A stretch of DNA of 64,000 nt from DATLGB01 sp035540675 (GTDB taxonomy: Bacteria; Actinomycetota; Thermoleophilia; Solirubrobacterales; Solirubrobacteraceae). A program made the translations under genes and the position numbers. This document shows, in pieces, positions 17,512-25,400 of this stretch (its first letter is position 1; the number at the start of each line of letters is the position of its first letter). Where the stretch lies: the NCBI GenBank assembly GCA_035540675.1, contig DATLGB010000025.1, positions 1-64,000 of the forward strand, in the 5' to 3' direction. The notes beneath the pieces are model-generated. The model searched no databases and had not been told where the DNA came from. It saw only the letters and a program-made list of their open reading frames with translations.

Positions 17512-18741
17512 ATGCCGGCAGATGCCCTGCAGTGCAAGGAGTGCAAGACGACGTACGCCCTCGAGGCCCGCTACGTCTGCGAGAAGTGCTTCGGGCCGCT
17601 CGAGGTCCGCTACGCCCCGCCGACGGCCGACCCCGACGAGCTGCGCCGCCGCATCCAGGCGGGCCCGCTGAACCTCTGGCGCTACGCCGACTTCCTGCCC
17701 CTGGAGGGCGCGCCGCGCTCGGCGCTGCCGGCCGGCTTCACGCCGCTCGTGCGCGCCGACCGGCTGGCCGAGCGGCTCGGGCTGCGCGAGGTGTGGGTCA
17801 AGAACGAGACGGCCAACCCGACGCACTCCTTCAAGGACCGCGTGGTCTCCGTCGCGCTCGCGCGTGCGGTCGAGCTCGGCTTCGAGACGATCGCGTGCGC
17901 GTCCACCGGCAACCTCGCGAACTCGGTCGCCGCGCACGCCGCCGCCGCCGGGCTGCCGTCCTACGTCTTCATCCCGGCCGACCTCGAGGAGGAGAAGATC
18001 CTCGCGACCGGCGCCTACGGAACCAACGTCGTCGGCGTCCGCGGCAACTACGACGACGTCAACCGGCTGTGCACCGAGCTGTCGGGCGAGTACGACGGCT
18101 GGGCGTTCGTCAACGTCAACGTCCGCCCGTACTACGCGGAGGGCTCGAAGACGCTGGCCTACGAGATCGCCGAGCAGCTGGGCTGGGAGCTGCCGGACCG
18201 CGTCGTCGCGCCGGTCGCGTCGGGCTCGCAGTACACGAAGGTCGCCCGCGGCTTCGCGGAGTTCATCGACGCCGGCCTCGTCGCGGGCCGCGTGCCGGTG
18301 ATGAACGGCGCGCAGGCCGAGGGCTGCTCCCCGGTCGCCCAGGCCTTCGCGGCCGGCACCGACGTCTGCCGGCCGGTGCGGCCGGACACGATCGCCAAGT
18401 CGCTGGCGATCGGCAACCCCGCCGACGGCCCGTACGCCGTGGAGCTCGCCCGGGCGACCGGCGGCGCGATCGACGCCGTCTCCGACGACGAGATCCGCTC
18501 CGGCATCCGCCTGCTGGCGGAGACGACCGGCATCTTCACCGAGACCGCCGGCGGCGTCACCACCGCCGTGCTGCGCAAGCTCGCCGAGCGCGGCGACATC
18601 GACCCGGCCGAGCGCGTCGTGCTGCTGATCACGGGCGACGGCCTCAAGACGATCGACTGCGTCCGCGGCACCTTCGAGGTCACCGAGATCGCCCCGTCGC
18701 TGGACGAGTTCGAGGCGGCATTCGAGGGAGTGGCGGCCTGA
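17512..18741 (+). CDS. thrC: Threonine synthase-family PLP enzyme
   Basis: A 409-residue fold-type II PLP enzyme. An N-terminal zinc-ribbon (C8, C11, C23, C26) precedes the catalytic domain. NPTHSFKDR provides the Schiff-base lysine K108, and ACASTGNLANS is the phosphate/substrate loop. The family converts O-phosphohomoserine to threonine. This gene sits behind a SAM-I riboswitch and overlaps a CysO-like sulfur carrier (ATGA), an arrangement more natural for methionine or homocysteine synthesis. It could therefore use O-phosphohomoserine with a protein thiocarboxylate. The ATG follows GGAAGGA; the frame is open upstream only through the riboswitch. Confidence 0.9.
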   Translation: MPADALQCKECKTTYALEARYVCEKCFGPLEVRYAPPTADPDELRRRIQAGPLNLWRYADFLPLEGAPRSALPAGFTPLVRADRLAERLGLREVWVKNETANPTHSFKDRVVSVALARAVELGFETIACASTGNLANSVAAHAAAAGLPSYVFIPADLEEEKILATGAYGTNVVGVRGNYDDVNRLCTELSGEYDGWAFVNVNVRPYYAEGSKTLAYEIAEQLGWELPDRVVAPVASGSQYTKVARGFAEFIDAGLVAGRVPVMNGAQAEGCSPVAQAFAAGTDVCRPVRPDTIAKSLAIGNPADGPYAVELARATGGAIDAVSDDEIRSGIRLLAETTGIFTETAGGVTTAVLRKLAERGDIDPAERVVLLITGDGLKTIDCVRGTFEVTEIAPSLDEFEAAFEGVAA

Positions 18742-19016
18742 TGGCGGTCACGGTCAAGATCCCGACCCAGCTGCGCGCCGCCGCCGGCGGCGCCGCGCAG
18801 GCGCACGTCGACGGCGCGACGGTGGGGGAGGCGCTCGAGGCGCTGTACGCCGAACACGGCGAGCTGCGGGAGCGGATCGCCGGCGACGACGGCCAGCTGC
18901 GGCGCTTCGTCAACGTCTTCCTGGCCGGCGAGGACATCCGCTTCCTCGACGGCCTGCGGACGCCGGTGCCCGACGGCGCCGAGCTGACGATCCTGCCGGC
19001 CGTCGCCGGCGGCTAG
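18741..19016 (+). CDS. cysO: CysO-like ubiquitin-fold sulfur carrier protein
   Basis: A 91-residue MoaD/ThiS-fold protein. It ends in TILPAVAGG, matching the C-terminus of Mycobacterium tuberculosis CysO; the terminal Gly-Gly is adenylated and converted to a thiocarboxylate that donates sulfur. RRFVNVFLAGEDIRFL also matches CysO. In M. tuberculosis CysO serves CysM (O-phosphoserine to cysteine) with the protease Mec+. Neither is adjacent here; instead the partner gene is thrC, whose stop overlaps this ATG. Activation would need a MoeZ/MoeB-type enzyme encoded elsewhere. Confidence 0.88.
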   Translation: MAVTVKIPTQLRAAAGGAAQAHVDGATVGEALEALYAEHGELRERIAGDDGQLRRFVNVFLAGEDIRFLDGLRTPVPDGAELTILPAVAGG

Positions 19017-19032
19017 CGGCGCGCCACCGCAC

Positions 19033-19082
19033 GCCGAACGTCCCGCACTGCGTGCCATAGCACGGACCGCGGGACGTTCGGC
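19033..19082. repeat. Nested palindrome, copy 1 (possible bidirectional terminator)
   Basis: Perfect 14-bp arms GCCGAACGTCCCGC and GCGGGACGTTCGGC surround a 22-bp centre that itself folds (CGTGC-CATA-GCACG, 19051-19064). It lies between the converging cysO and M28 peptidase genes and touches the latter's stop codon, so termination is plausible here. A second copy of the same element lies at 25337-25384 in a different context. Confidence 0.8.
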
Positions 19083-20449
19083 TAGCGGCGGGCCAGGCGC
19101 AGCAGCGCCGTGCCGGTCGCGGCGGCGACGTCGGCGACCAGCGGCGCGTCGACGTTGCCGAGGTCGTCGCAGCGGCGGTGGTAGCAGCGGTCGAGGCCGG
19201 TGAAGACGCCGCCGACGGCGATCCCGGCGCCGGCGAACGGCGCGTGGTCGGACGCGCGTCCGGCCGAGCGGGTCGTGATCCGGTCGCGGCCGCGCCCGCG
19301 CAGCGCGCGCCGCAGCGCCCGTTCGATGGTCTCGTCGCCGCCGTAGACGCCGGGGGCACGGCCGGGCGTGCCGACCATGTCGAGGTTGACGTAGCCGGCC
19401 AGCGCGCGGCGCTCGCAGCGGTCGAGGCCGCGCACGTGGGCGCGCGAGCCGTGCAGCCCGAGCTCCTCGGCGCCCCACAGGCCGAGCCGGACGCGGGCGC
19501 CGGCGGGGGCGCGGCCCTGCAGCGCCTGCGCCACGGCGAGCACCGCGGCGACGCCGCTGCCGTTGTCGTTGAGGCCGGGCCCGTCCGGCACCGAGTCGAG
19601 GTGCGCCCCGGCCATCAGCACCCGCGGCCCGTCACCGGCCTCGGCCACCAGGTTCACCGTGCGCCGCCGCTCCGACGGGGTGGCGACCGAGACGCGGGCG
19701 CGCCCGGCCCGGGCGGCGAGCGTGCCGGCGCTGGTGCTGAGGGCGAGCACGGGCACGTCGACGCCGGGGGAGCCGAGGGTGCCGCGGATCGCCTCCGTGC
19801 GGCCGGGCAGCCCGTCGTTGGGGATGAGCACGGCCGCGGCGCCGGCGCGCTGGGCGTTGAGCGCCTTGATGCGCAGGGTGCAGGTCCCGCGCTGCACGAG
19901 CGCGATCTCGCCGCGCCGCAGGGCGCGGAAGTCGCCGCGGCGGCAGCCCGCGTCCGACGCACGGCCGGGGGCGACGCCGATCGCCCGCACGCGCCCCGCG
20001 GCCGCGCCCGAGCCGGAGTAGGTCATGGTGCGGGCGTCGCGCGCCGGCCGCAGGCGGGCGCCGCCGGCCAGCCGCACGCGCGGCGGGCGGTGCTCGCGGA
20101 AGAACGGGAAGCGCACCGGCTCGTCGCGCACCTCCCAGCCCGCCCCCTGCAGGACCTCGCGCGCGTAGGCGACCGAGGCGCGGTCGCCGGCCGTGCCGGC
20201 CGCGCGGTTGCCGCCCGCCTCGCGCGCCACCCGCGCGAGGGCACGCAGGTGGACGCGCACGGCGGCGGCGTCGAGCGCGCGCAGCGCCTCGCCCGGCGGC
20301 CGCGGCGCGGTTGCCGTGGGCGTCGGCGTCGGCGTCGGCGCGGCCTGCCGCCGCGGGGGCGGGGCCTCGCCCGCCGCGGCGACGCCCGCGGCCACGGCGG
20401 CGACCACGAGGAGCACGGCGATCAGCGGGCGGCGGCGCACGGGGTCCAC
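19082..20449 (-). CDS. Secreted M28-family zinc aminopeptidase
   Basis: A 455-residue exported metallopeptidase. After the chosen GTG comes a membrane/signal segment (PLIAVLLVVAAVAAGVAAAG) and a Pro/Thr linker. A PA domain in the middle (VQRGTCTLRIKALNAQRAGA) precedes the catalytic domain with zinc ligands in GAHLDSVPDGPGLNDNGSG, WGAEELGLHGS, VNLDMVG and ASDHAPFAG. This M28 architecture releases N-terminal residues from extracellular peptides. An in-frame GTG at 20494 would add 15 residues, but AAGGTGG precedes the later start. Its stop overlaps the nested palindrome. Confidence 0.88.
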   Translation of the reverse strand: MDPVRRRPLIAVLLVVAAVAAGVAAAGEAPPPRRQAAPTPTPTPTATAPRPPGEALRALDAAAVRVHLRALARVAREAGGNRAAGTAGDRASVAYAREVLQGAGWEVRDEPVRFPFFREHRPPRVRLAGGARLRPARDARTMTYSGSGAAAGRVRAIGVAPGRASDAGCRRGDFRALRRGEIALVQRGTCTLRIKALNAQRAGAAAVLIPNDGLPGRTEAIRGTLGSPGVDVPVLALSTSAGTLAARAGRARVSVATPSERRRTVNLVAEAGDGPRVLMAGAHLDSVPDGPGLNDNGSGVAAVLAVAQALQGRAPAGARVRLGLWGAEELGLHGSRAHVRGLDRCERRALAGYVNLDMVGTPGRAPGVYGGDETIERALRRALRGRGRDRITTRSAGRASDHAPFAGAGIAVGGVFTGLDRCYHRRCDDLGNVDAPLVADVAAATGTALLRLARR

Positions 20450-20534
20450 CGTGACAGGGCCACCTTGACCGGCGATGAAGATCGACCGGCGCACCTACCG
20501 CCCCACGAGGGTGCGGTAACCCGCCGCTCGGCGC

Positions 20535-20846
20535 TCAGGACCCCGGCGCCGGCCCCGGCTCGATGACGCCGAGGATCTCGCGCACGCGGCAGACCAGCAG
20601 GCGCTCGTCCTCGATCTCGACCCAGACGCCCGCCGAGCGCGGGAAGACGACGTGGTCGCCCGGGCCGACCGGCATCTTGAAGTCGGGCAGGTCCGGCGGC
20701 CCGTCTCCGATCGCGAGGACGATCCCCTCGTTGGGCGGCAGGTCGTGCGTGCCCTGCGGGACCAGCAGCCCCGACTTGCGCATGCGCTCCGGCTCGAGCT
20801 CCTTGATGACGACCTGGTCGAACAGCGGGCGGAGTACGTCGGGCAT
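20535..20846 (-). CDS. groES: Co-chaperonin GroES, stand-alone
   Basis: A 103-residue GroES-fold protein: RPLFDQVVIKELEPE at the N-terminus, a mobile-loop region (ERMRKSGLLVPQGTHDLPPNEG spans about residues 20-41), VGPGDHVVFPRSAGVWVEIE and a REILGVIEPG end. GroES caps the GroEL folding chamber. No groEL is nearby, so it is either an orphan partner of a distant groEL or a diverged paralogue. The loop lacks the usual Gly-Gly-Ile, with a Ser-Gly-Leu-Leu instead. It is divergent from the glycosyltransferase gene. Confidence 0.82.
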   Translation of the reverse strand: MPDVLRPLFDQVVIKELEPERMRKSGLLVPQGTHDLPPNEGIVLAIGDGPPDLPDFKMPVGPGDHVVFPRSAGVWVEIEDERLLVCRVREILGVIEPGPAPGS

Positions 20847-20909
20847 CGCCCGACGATAGGCGCCGCGGCGGCGGCCGCGCGCCGCGCCGCCGGATACGCT
20901 CGGGCCCGC

Positions 20910-21713
20910 GTGCGCCCCACGGCCTCGGTCATCGTGCCCTTCGCCGGCCCCGACGGCGACCTCGACCGCTGCCTGGCGGCGCTCGGCCGGCTCGCGCTGC
21001 GCGACGGCGACGAGGTGCTGGTCGCCGACAACCGCCCGCAGCCGCGGCCCGGGCTCGTCGCCGCGCCGGGGCCGGCGTCCTCGTACTTCGCGCGCGGCGT
21101 CGCCGCCGCCCGCGCGCGCGGCGACTGGCTCGTGTTCGTCGACGCCGACACCGAGCCGGCGCCGGATCTCCTCGACGCCTACCTCGACCCCGCGCCGGCC
21201 GACGGCGTGGGCGTTCTGGCGGGCGCCATCGAGGACTGGGTCGCCGAGGACACGCCGGTCGCGCGCTACATCGCGGCGCGCCGCAAGCTCGACCAGGGCA
21301 CCACGCTGGCGCACCCGCACCGCCCGTACGCGCAGACGGCCAACTGCGCGGTCCGGCGCAGCGCGTTCGAGGCGGCCGGGGGGTTCCCGGACCCCGTGCG
21401 CTCCGGCGCCGACGCCGACCTGTGCTGGCGCCTGCAGGCGGCGGGGTGGCGGCTCGAGGCCCGCCCGGCCGCTCGCGTGCGCCATCGCAACCGGACGACG
21501 CTGCGCGCGCTGCTCGCCCAGCTGCACCGGCACGGCGCCGGGATGCAGTGGCTCGACCGCCGCTACCCGGGCGCGTTCCCGCCGCCGTCGCCGCGCGAGC
21601 TGCTGGCGCGCTTCGGGCTGCTCGCCCGCCCCCACGGGGCGCTCGACCTGCTGGCGCTGTGGGCGCGCGATCTCGGCCGGCTGCACGCCAACGGCGACCC
21701 CACGCCGCCATGA
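20910..21713 (+). CDS. Family 2 glycosyltransferase
   Basis: A 267-residue GT-A fold enzyme: ASVIVPFAGPDGDLDRCLAAL at the start, VFVDADTEP as the metal-binding DxD, and GADADLCWRLQAAGWRLE as the acceptor/ED motif. It transfers a sugar from a nucleotide sugar, probably for envelope or exopolysaccharide glycans; donor and acceptor are unknown. No membrane helices are evident. The GTG is 9 bp downstream of TACGCT (20895-20900), suggesting a leaderless mRNA. It overlaps the following acyltransferase gene (ATGA), which points to one pathway. Confidence 0.85.
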   Translation: MRPTASVIVPFAGPDGDLDRCLAALGRLALRDGDEVLVADNRPQPRPGLVAAPGPASSYFARGVAAARARGDWLVFVDADTEPAPDLLDAYLDPAPADGVGVLAGAIEDWVAEDTPVARYIAARRKLDQGTTLAHPHRPYAQTANCAVRRSAFEAAGGFPDPVRSGADADLCWRLQAAGWRLEARPAARVRHRNRTTLRALLAQLHRHGAGMQWLDRRYPGAFPPPSPRELLARFGLLARPHGALDLLALWARDLGRLHANGDPTPP

Positions 21714-22453
21714 TCGCGCCCCTCAACGCACTGCGCCACCGCCTTGCCTTCGCCGCCTGGACCGGCTGGCTGCGCCTGCAGCTGCGCCGCCGCGGCGCGC
21801 GCCTCGAGCTCGACGCCCCTCACGGCGCGCGCCTGGCCGGCTGGCCGGTCGTCGACGTCGAGCCGGTGGGGGAGGGCGAGGCGGTCCTGGCGCTGCGCAT
21901 CGGGCGCGGCGTGCGGATCGGCCACCGGCTGCACCTCGGCGTCTGGGCCGGCGGGACGAACCGGCTCGAGCTCGGTGACGGCGTGTACTTCCAGCACGGG
22001 GTGCGCCTCGAGCTGCGCGGCGGCGCGATCGCCCTCGGGCCGCACTCGCACGTGCGCGACGGCGCGGTGCTCAAGAGCCAGGGCGACCTGCGGGTGGGGG
22101 AGGAGGTCACCATCTCCTTCGGCGACGTCCTCGCCTGCACGGAGTCGATCGAGATCGGCGACCGCGTCGGGCTCGGCGAGCGGGTGACGATCACCGACTC
22201 CGACCACACCCACGACGGCAGCGCGCGCCACTACCTGCGCCAGCCGCTGCGCGTCGCGCCGGTGCGGCTCGGCGCGAACGTGCTGGTCAGCGCCAACGCC
22301 GTCGTACTGCGGGGCGCCGACGTGGGCGCGAACTGCGTCGTCGGCGCGGGCGCCGTCGTCGGCCGCGGGGAGCACCCGAGCGGCTGGCTGCTCGCCGGCG
22401 TGCCGGCGGCGCCGGTCAGGCCGCTCGGGGAAGCCGCCGCGCGCCCTCGGTGA
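21710..22453 (+). CDS. Hexapeptide-repeat (left-handed beta-helix) acyltransferase
   Basis: A 247-residue protein built of hexapeptide repeats (for example LGPHSHVRDGAVLKSQG, VGLGERVTITDSDHTHDG, VGANCVVGAGAVVGRG). The family includes WbbJ/maltose-O-acetyltransferase-type enzymes that acetylate sugars from acetyl-CoA. The TDSDHTHDG segment carries the likely catalytic His. It is coupled to the upstream glycosyltransferase, so O-acetylation of that glycan is a reasonable inference. Its 3' end overlaps the converging zinc-ribbon gene by 38 bp. Confidence 0.82.
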   Translation: MIAPLNALRHRLAFAAWTGWLRLQLRRRGARLELDAPHGARLAGWPVVDVEPVGEGEAVLALRIGRGVRIGHRLHLGVWAGGTNRLELGDGVYFQHGVRLELRGGAIALGPHSHVRDGAVLKSQGDLRVGEEVTISFGDVLACTESIEIGDRVGLGERVTITDSDHTHDGSARHYLRQPLRVAPVRLGANVLVSANAVVLRGADVGANCVVGAGAVVGRGEHPSGWLLAGVPAAPVRPLGEAAARPR

Positions 22454-22757
22454 ACGGGCGCGGCGCGAAGTCGTCCGGCCCGACCAGGTCGCGCTCGAGT
22501 GCTTCGCGCAGGTTGGCCGCGAGCGCCTCCATGCTCTCGGCGACCGACCGCTCGTAGGCGGCGACGATCTGGTCGCGGCACTCGGTCTGGCGGCGGTCGA
22601 GCTCCTCCATCTCCTGCGGCGTGTGACACGCCTGCATCACGACCCCGCACTCCGGGCACCGCAGCTCCACCAGCAGCTCGCCGCCCTTGCGCTGCTGCCA
22701 GCGCAGCGGCTGGACCAGCTCGGAGCCGCACCCGGGGCAGACCTGGACCGGTGGCAC
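22416..22757 (-). CDS. Zinc-ribbon protein of unknown function
   Basis: A 113-residue cytoplasmic protein. The N-terminal half has CPGCG and CPECG pairs (C7, C10, C34, C37), a zinc ribbon. The C-terminal half is a charged alpha helix region (EMEELDRRQTECRDQIVAAY). The GTG at 22757 was chosen because the upstream extension is Pro/Arg-rich and not conserved-looking. No named family is recognised; a role in nucleic acid or protein binding is only an inference from the ribbon. Confidence 0.65.
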   Translation of the reverse strand: MPPVQVCPGCGSELVQPLRWQQRKGGELLVELRCPECGVVMQACHTPQEMEELDRRQTECRDQIVAAYERSVAESMEALAANLREALERDLVGPDDFAPRPFTEGARRLPRAA

Positions 22758-22896
22758 GCGCGCACGGTACGTCCGCCGCCGGACAGAACGCGCGCCCGCG
22801 GGTCGGGGTGGCCGCCTGCCGCCGCGGGCGGTAGGGTCGGGCGCACCGTGGCCGGCAGGCGTGCCCGTCGCGACGTGACTCACGAGGGGGGACTTC

Positions 22897-24885
22897 ATGA
22901 GGGGAACAACCAGGACCGCCATCCTGGGCGCGGCGCTCGCCGCCGCGTGTGCGCTCCCGGCAGCCGCCGGTGCGCACGACCCGCAGTCGGGCAGCTCGGC
23001 CGGCCTGCCGACGTACTACGACTGGCTGGCCGCCGGCGACTACGAGACGCGGGTCCACCGCAAGGGCTTCCATCCGCTGGGCGCGCAGGACGGCGCGGGC
23101 GTCAACCATCTGCCGGCCGTCTCGCGCAACGTCGACCTGGTCTCGAAGACCGGCCTGACGACCGAGCTCGGGCGCGTGTCGGACGTCTCGGCGCTCAAGG
23201 GGTTCGCGTACCTCGGCGCCTACGACGAGCCCGTGTGCTCGACCGGTGGCGTCTGGGTGGTCGACATCCGAAACCCCGCGGCGCCGCGCAAGGTCGGCTT
23301 CATCCGCTCGCACGAGGACACGTACACCTCGGAGGGCGTGCACGCGACGACGATCGACACCCCGGCCTTCAAGGGCGACGTGCTCGCGTTCTCGAACGAG
23401 ATCTGCCAGTCCGGCAACACCAGCAACGGCGTGGGCGGCATGACGCTCTACGACGTCTCCAACCCGCTCAAGCCGCGCAAGCTCGTGGAGGGGTTCGGCG
23501 ACTTCACGACACCCGGGCGGGCGCAGACGAAGGCCAACCAGATCCACTCCGTCCTGATGTGGGATGCCGGCGATCGCGCGTACGCGGTGATGGTCGACGA
23601 CATGGAAGACCTCGACATCGACATCGTCGACATCACGAACCCGGCCAAGCCGAGGCTGATCTCCGAGACCGGCCTGCCGCACTGGCCGACGGCGAGGTCC
23701 GACGGCTACGGCAACGAGAACCTCCACCACGACATGGAGGTCCGCCGGTTCGGCGACCGCTGGATCATGGTCGCCTCCTACTGGGACGTCGGCTACGTGA
23801 AGCTCGACGTCACCGATCCTGCCAACCCGCGCTACCTGGCCGACTCGGACTTCGGCCCGTCGGACCCGGAGTTCCCGGGCGTCGGCGCGCCGGAGGGCAA
23901 CGCCCACCAGGGCAACTGGACGCGCGACGGCCGCTACTTCGTGGCGACGGACGAGGACTTCTCGCCCTACCGGACGAACCCGCTGCAGATCGCGACGGGT
24001 CCCCACGCCGGGACCTACTCGTCGCAGCCGATCGGCGGCGGCGGCCCGGTGACCCTGCTGGCGGACAAGCGCCTCAACGGCCCGACCGTCTACGGCGGCT
24101 ACGGCTGCCCGAAGTCGGCACCGATCCCGCCGCGGTCGCAGACGATCCCGGAGGGCGCGCTGGCTCCGGGTGAGGAGGCGATCCTCGTTCTGCAGCGCGG
24201 GCCGTCGGGTGACCCGTCGGCGACCGAAGCGGCGTGCTTCCCCGGCGAGAAGGCGGCCATGGGCCGGGCCGCCGGTTACGACGCCGTCGTCATCGCCGGC
24301 CGCCACCTCGGCTCCGAGGCAGCGGACGAGCCGCCCTACTGCGGCTCAGGCGGCTACCCGGCAGAGCCCATCGTGTCCTTCTGCATCGGGCACAAGGCGC
24401 TGCACGTCCTGTTCAACAAGCTGCCGGCGCAGTTCGCAGCCTACGACCCGGCGCTCGAGCCGGCCAGGGGCGCCCGCGGCGAGAAGATCGACGTCACGGC
24501 GATCTTCGACGGCTGGGGCTACGTCCGGCTGCTGGATGCCGCGACCATGGCGAACCTCGACACGTTCGCGGTGGCCGAGACGAAGCTCGAGGCGAACGCC
24601 GTCGGCAGCGGCGACCTGTCCGTGCACGAGGTCGACCCGGACGTGTTCCGCGACGACCTCATGCACTCGTCGTACTACGCGGCGGGCTACCGCGCGCTGC
24701 GGGTGGTGCAGGACCGCAAGCGGGGACCGCAGCTGGAGGAGGTGGGCGCCTTCATCGACGGGGGCGGCAACAACTTCTGGGGCGTGCACCCGATCGCCGA
24801 CCCGCGGCCGGGCAAGCAGGGCAAGACGCTCGTGCTGCTCTCCGACCGCGACTTCGGCCTCTACATCGTCCAGCACACGGGCTGA
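22897..24885 (+). CDS. Secreted LVIVD-repeat beta-propeller protein with PA-like domain
   Basis: A 662-residue exported protein with a clear signal peptide (ILGAALAAACALPAAAGA). LVIVD-type repeats recur (VWVVDIRNPAAPRKVGF, MTLYDVSNPLKPRKL, IDIVDITNPAKPRLI, VKLDVTDPANPRYL), forming a predicted propeller. An insertion around residues 410-510 resembles a PA domain with several cysteines (CPKS, ACFPG, YCGSGG, SFCIG). The C-terminal part returns to propeller (VRLLDAATMANLDTF). Such proteins are extracellular and of unknown function. A strong GAGGGGGG site precedes the ATG. Confidence 0.8.
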   Translation: MRGTTRTAILGAALAAACALPAAAGAHDPQSGSSAGLPTYYDWLAAGDYETRVHRKGFHPLGAQDGAGVNHLPAVSRNVDLVSKTGLTTELGRVSDVSALKGFAYLGAYDEPVCSTGGVWVVDIRNPAAPRKVGFIRSHEDTYTSEGVHATTIDTPAFKGDVLAFSNEICQSGNTSNGVGGMTLYDVSNPLKPRKLVEGFGDFTTPGRAQTKANQIHSVLMWDAGDRAYAVMVDDMEDLDIDIVDITNPAKPRLISETGLPHWPTARSDGYGNENLHHDMEVRRFGDRWIMVASYWDVGYVKLDVTDPANPRYLADSDFGPSDPEFPGVGAPEGNAHQGNWTRDGRYFVATDEDFSPYRTNPLQIATGPHAGTYSSQPIGGGGPVTLLADKRLNGPTVYGGYGCPKSAPIPPRSQTIPEGALAPGEEAILVLQRGPSGDPSATEAACFPGEKAAMGRAAGYDAVVIAGRHLGSEAADEPPYCGSGGYPAEPIVSFCIGHKALHVLFNKLPAQFAAYDPALEPARGARGEKIDVTAIFDGWGYVRLLDAATMANLDTFAVAETKLEANAVGSGDLSVHEVDPDVFRDDLMHSSYYAAGYRALRVVQDRKRGPQLEEVGAFIDGGGNNFWGVHPIADPRPGKQGKTLVLLSDRDFGLYIVQHTG

Positions 24886-25040
24886 GCGATCCGCACGCGC
24901 TCGGCGGGCCCGCCGTCGCGTCGTCCCTGCGGATGACGGCGGGTCCTGCCAGCGGGCGTTCGCGGATCGTCCTCGCAGCCGACGACTCGCGGCCGGGGCG
25001 GGCGTAGCTTTGCGCTCCCCCCTGAAGGAGAAGCTCCCCG

Positions 25041-25073
25041 ATGCAGTCCCTCTGGCACATCCGCATCAAGTAG
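25041..25073 (+). CDS. Ten-codon ORF, MQSLWHIRIK
   Basis: ATG followed by nine sense codons and TAG, encoding MQSLWHIRIK. A full Shine-Dalgarno GAAGGAG (25024-25030) ends ten bases before the ATG, and a TAGCTT hexamer (25005-25010) could be a -10. A perfect 10-bp GC hairpin starts 7 bp after the stop. The nearest downstream gene on this strand is yfcE-like, 328 bp away and beyond a minus-strand tRNA, so a classical leader-peptide role is not obvious. Expression is not proven. Confidence 0.45.
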   Translation: MQSLWHIRIK

Positions 25074-25079
25074 TCCTCC

Positions 25080-25105
25080 CGCCGGCGCCCTTCCCGGCGC
25101 CGGCG
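25080..25105 (+). terminator. Strong GC hairpin after the ten-codon ORF
   Basis: CGCCGGCGCC (25080-25089) pairs perfectly with GGCGCCGGCG (25096-25105) around the loop cttccc. There is no T-run, as is common for actinobacterial hairpin terminators. The stretch from here to the tRNA (25106-25221) holds nothing further that I can recognise. Confidence 0.55.
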
Positions 25106-25221
25106 CGGACGGACCCCAGCGCGCCGCGACCCTCCTCCCGCGGTGCGCCCGAAGCCCGAGCGGCCGGCCCCAGCGCCGGCCGCTCGGCGTTCGGGCGGGC
25201 GCAACTCGAGCCGTCGCCCAG

Positions 25222-25294
25222 CGCGCCCGGAAGGATTCGAACCTTCGACCTCGCGCTCCGGAGGCGCGCGCTCTATCCACTGAGCTACGGGCGC
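25222..25294 (-). tRNA. tRNA-Arg (anticodon CCG)
   Basis: The reverse strand folds as a full cloverleaf: acceptor GCGCCCG/CGGGCGC, D-arm GCTC/GAGC, anticodon stem CGCGC/GCGCG with loop CTCCGGA (anticodon CCG, reading CGG), and T-arm GAAGG/CCTTC with TTCGAAT. The discriminator base is G and the CCA end is not encoded. CGG arginine codons are abundant in this GC-rich sequence. Confidence 0.97.
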
Positions 25295-25336
25295 TGGGCC
25301 GAGGCAGCTTAGTACGCCCGCCCCGCCGCCAACGCG

Positions 25337-25384
25337 GCGAACGTCCCGGAATCCGTCCTATAGGGGGGTGTCCGGGACGTTCGC
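25337..25384. repeat. Nested palindrome, copy 2
   Basis: Perfect 14-bp arms GCGAACGTCCCGGA and TCCGGGACGTTCGC flank a 20-bp centre with its own short CC-TATA-GG palindrome. The span from GAACGTCCCG to CGGGACGTTC is 44 bp, exactly as in copy 1 at 19033-19082. It lies between the divergent tRNA-Arg and phosphoesterase genes, so it cannot serve as a terminator for either. Confidence 0.8.
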
Positions 25385-25400
25385 GCTAGCCTCGCCGCGC

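Noticed and set aside
19017..19081. Palindrome after cysO treated only as a terminator
   Set aside because: A second copy with identical spacing lies between divergent genes at 25337-25384, so it is reported as a repeat family instead.
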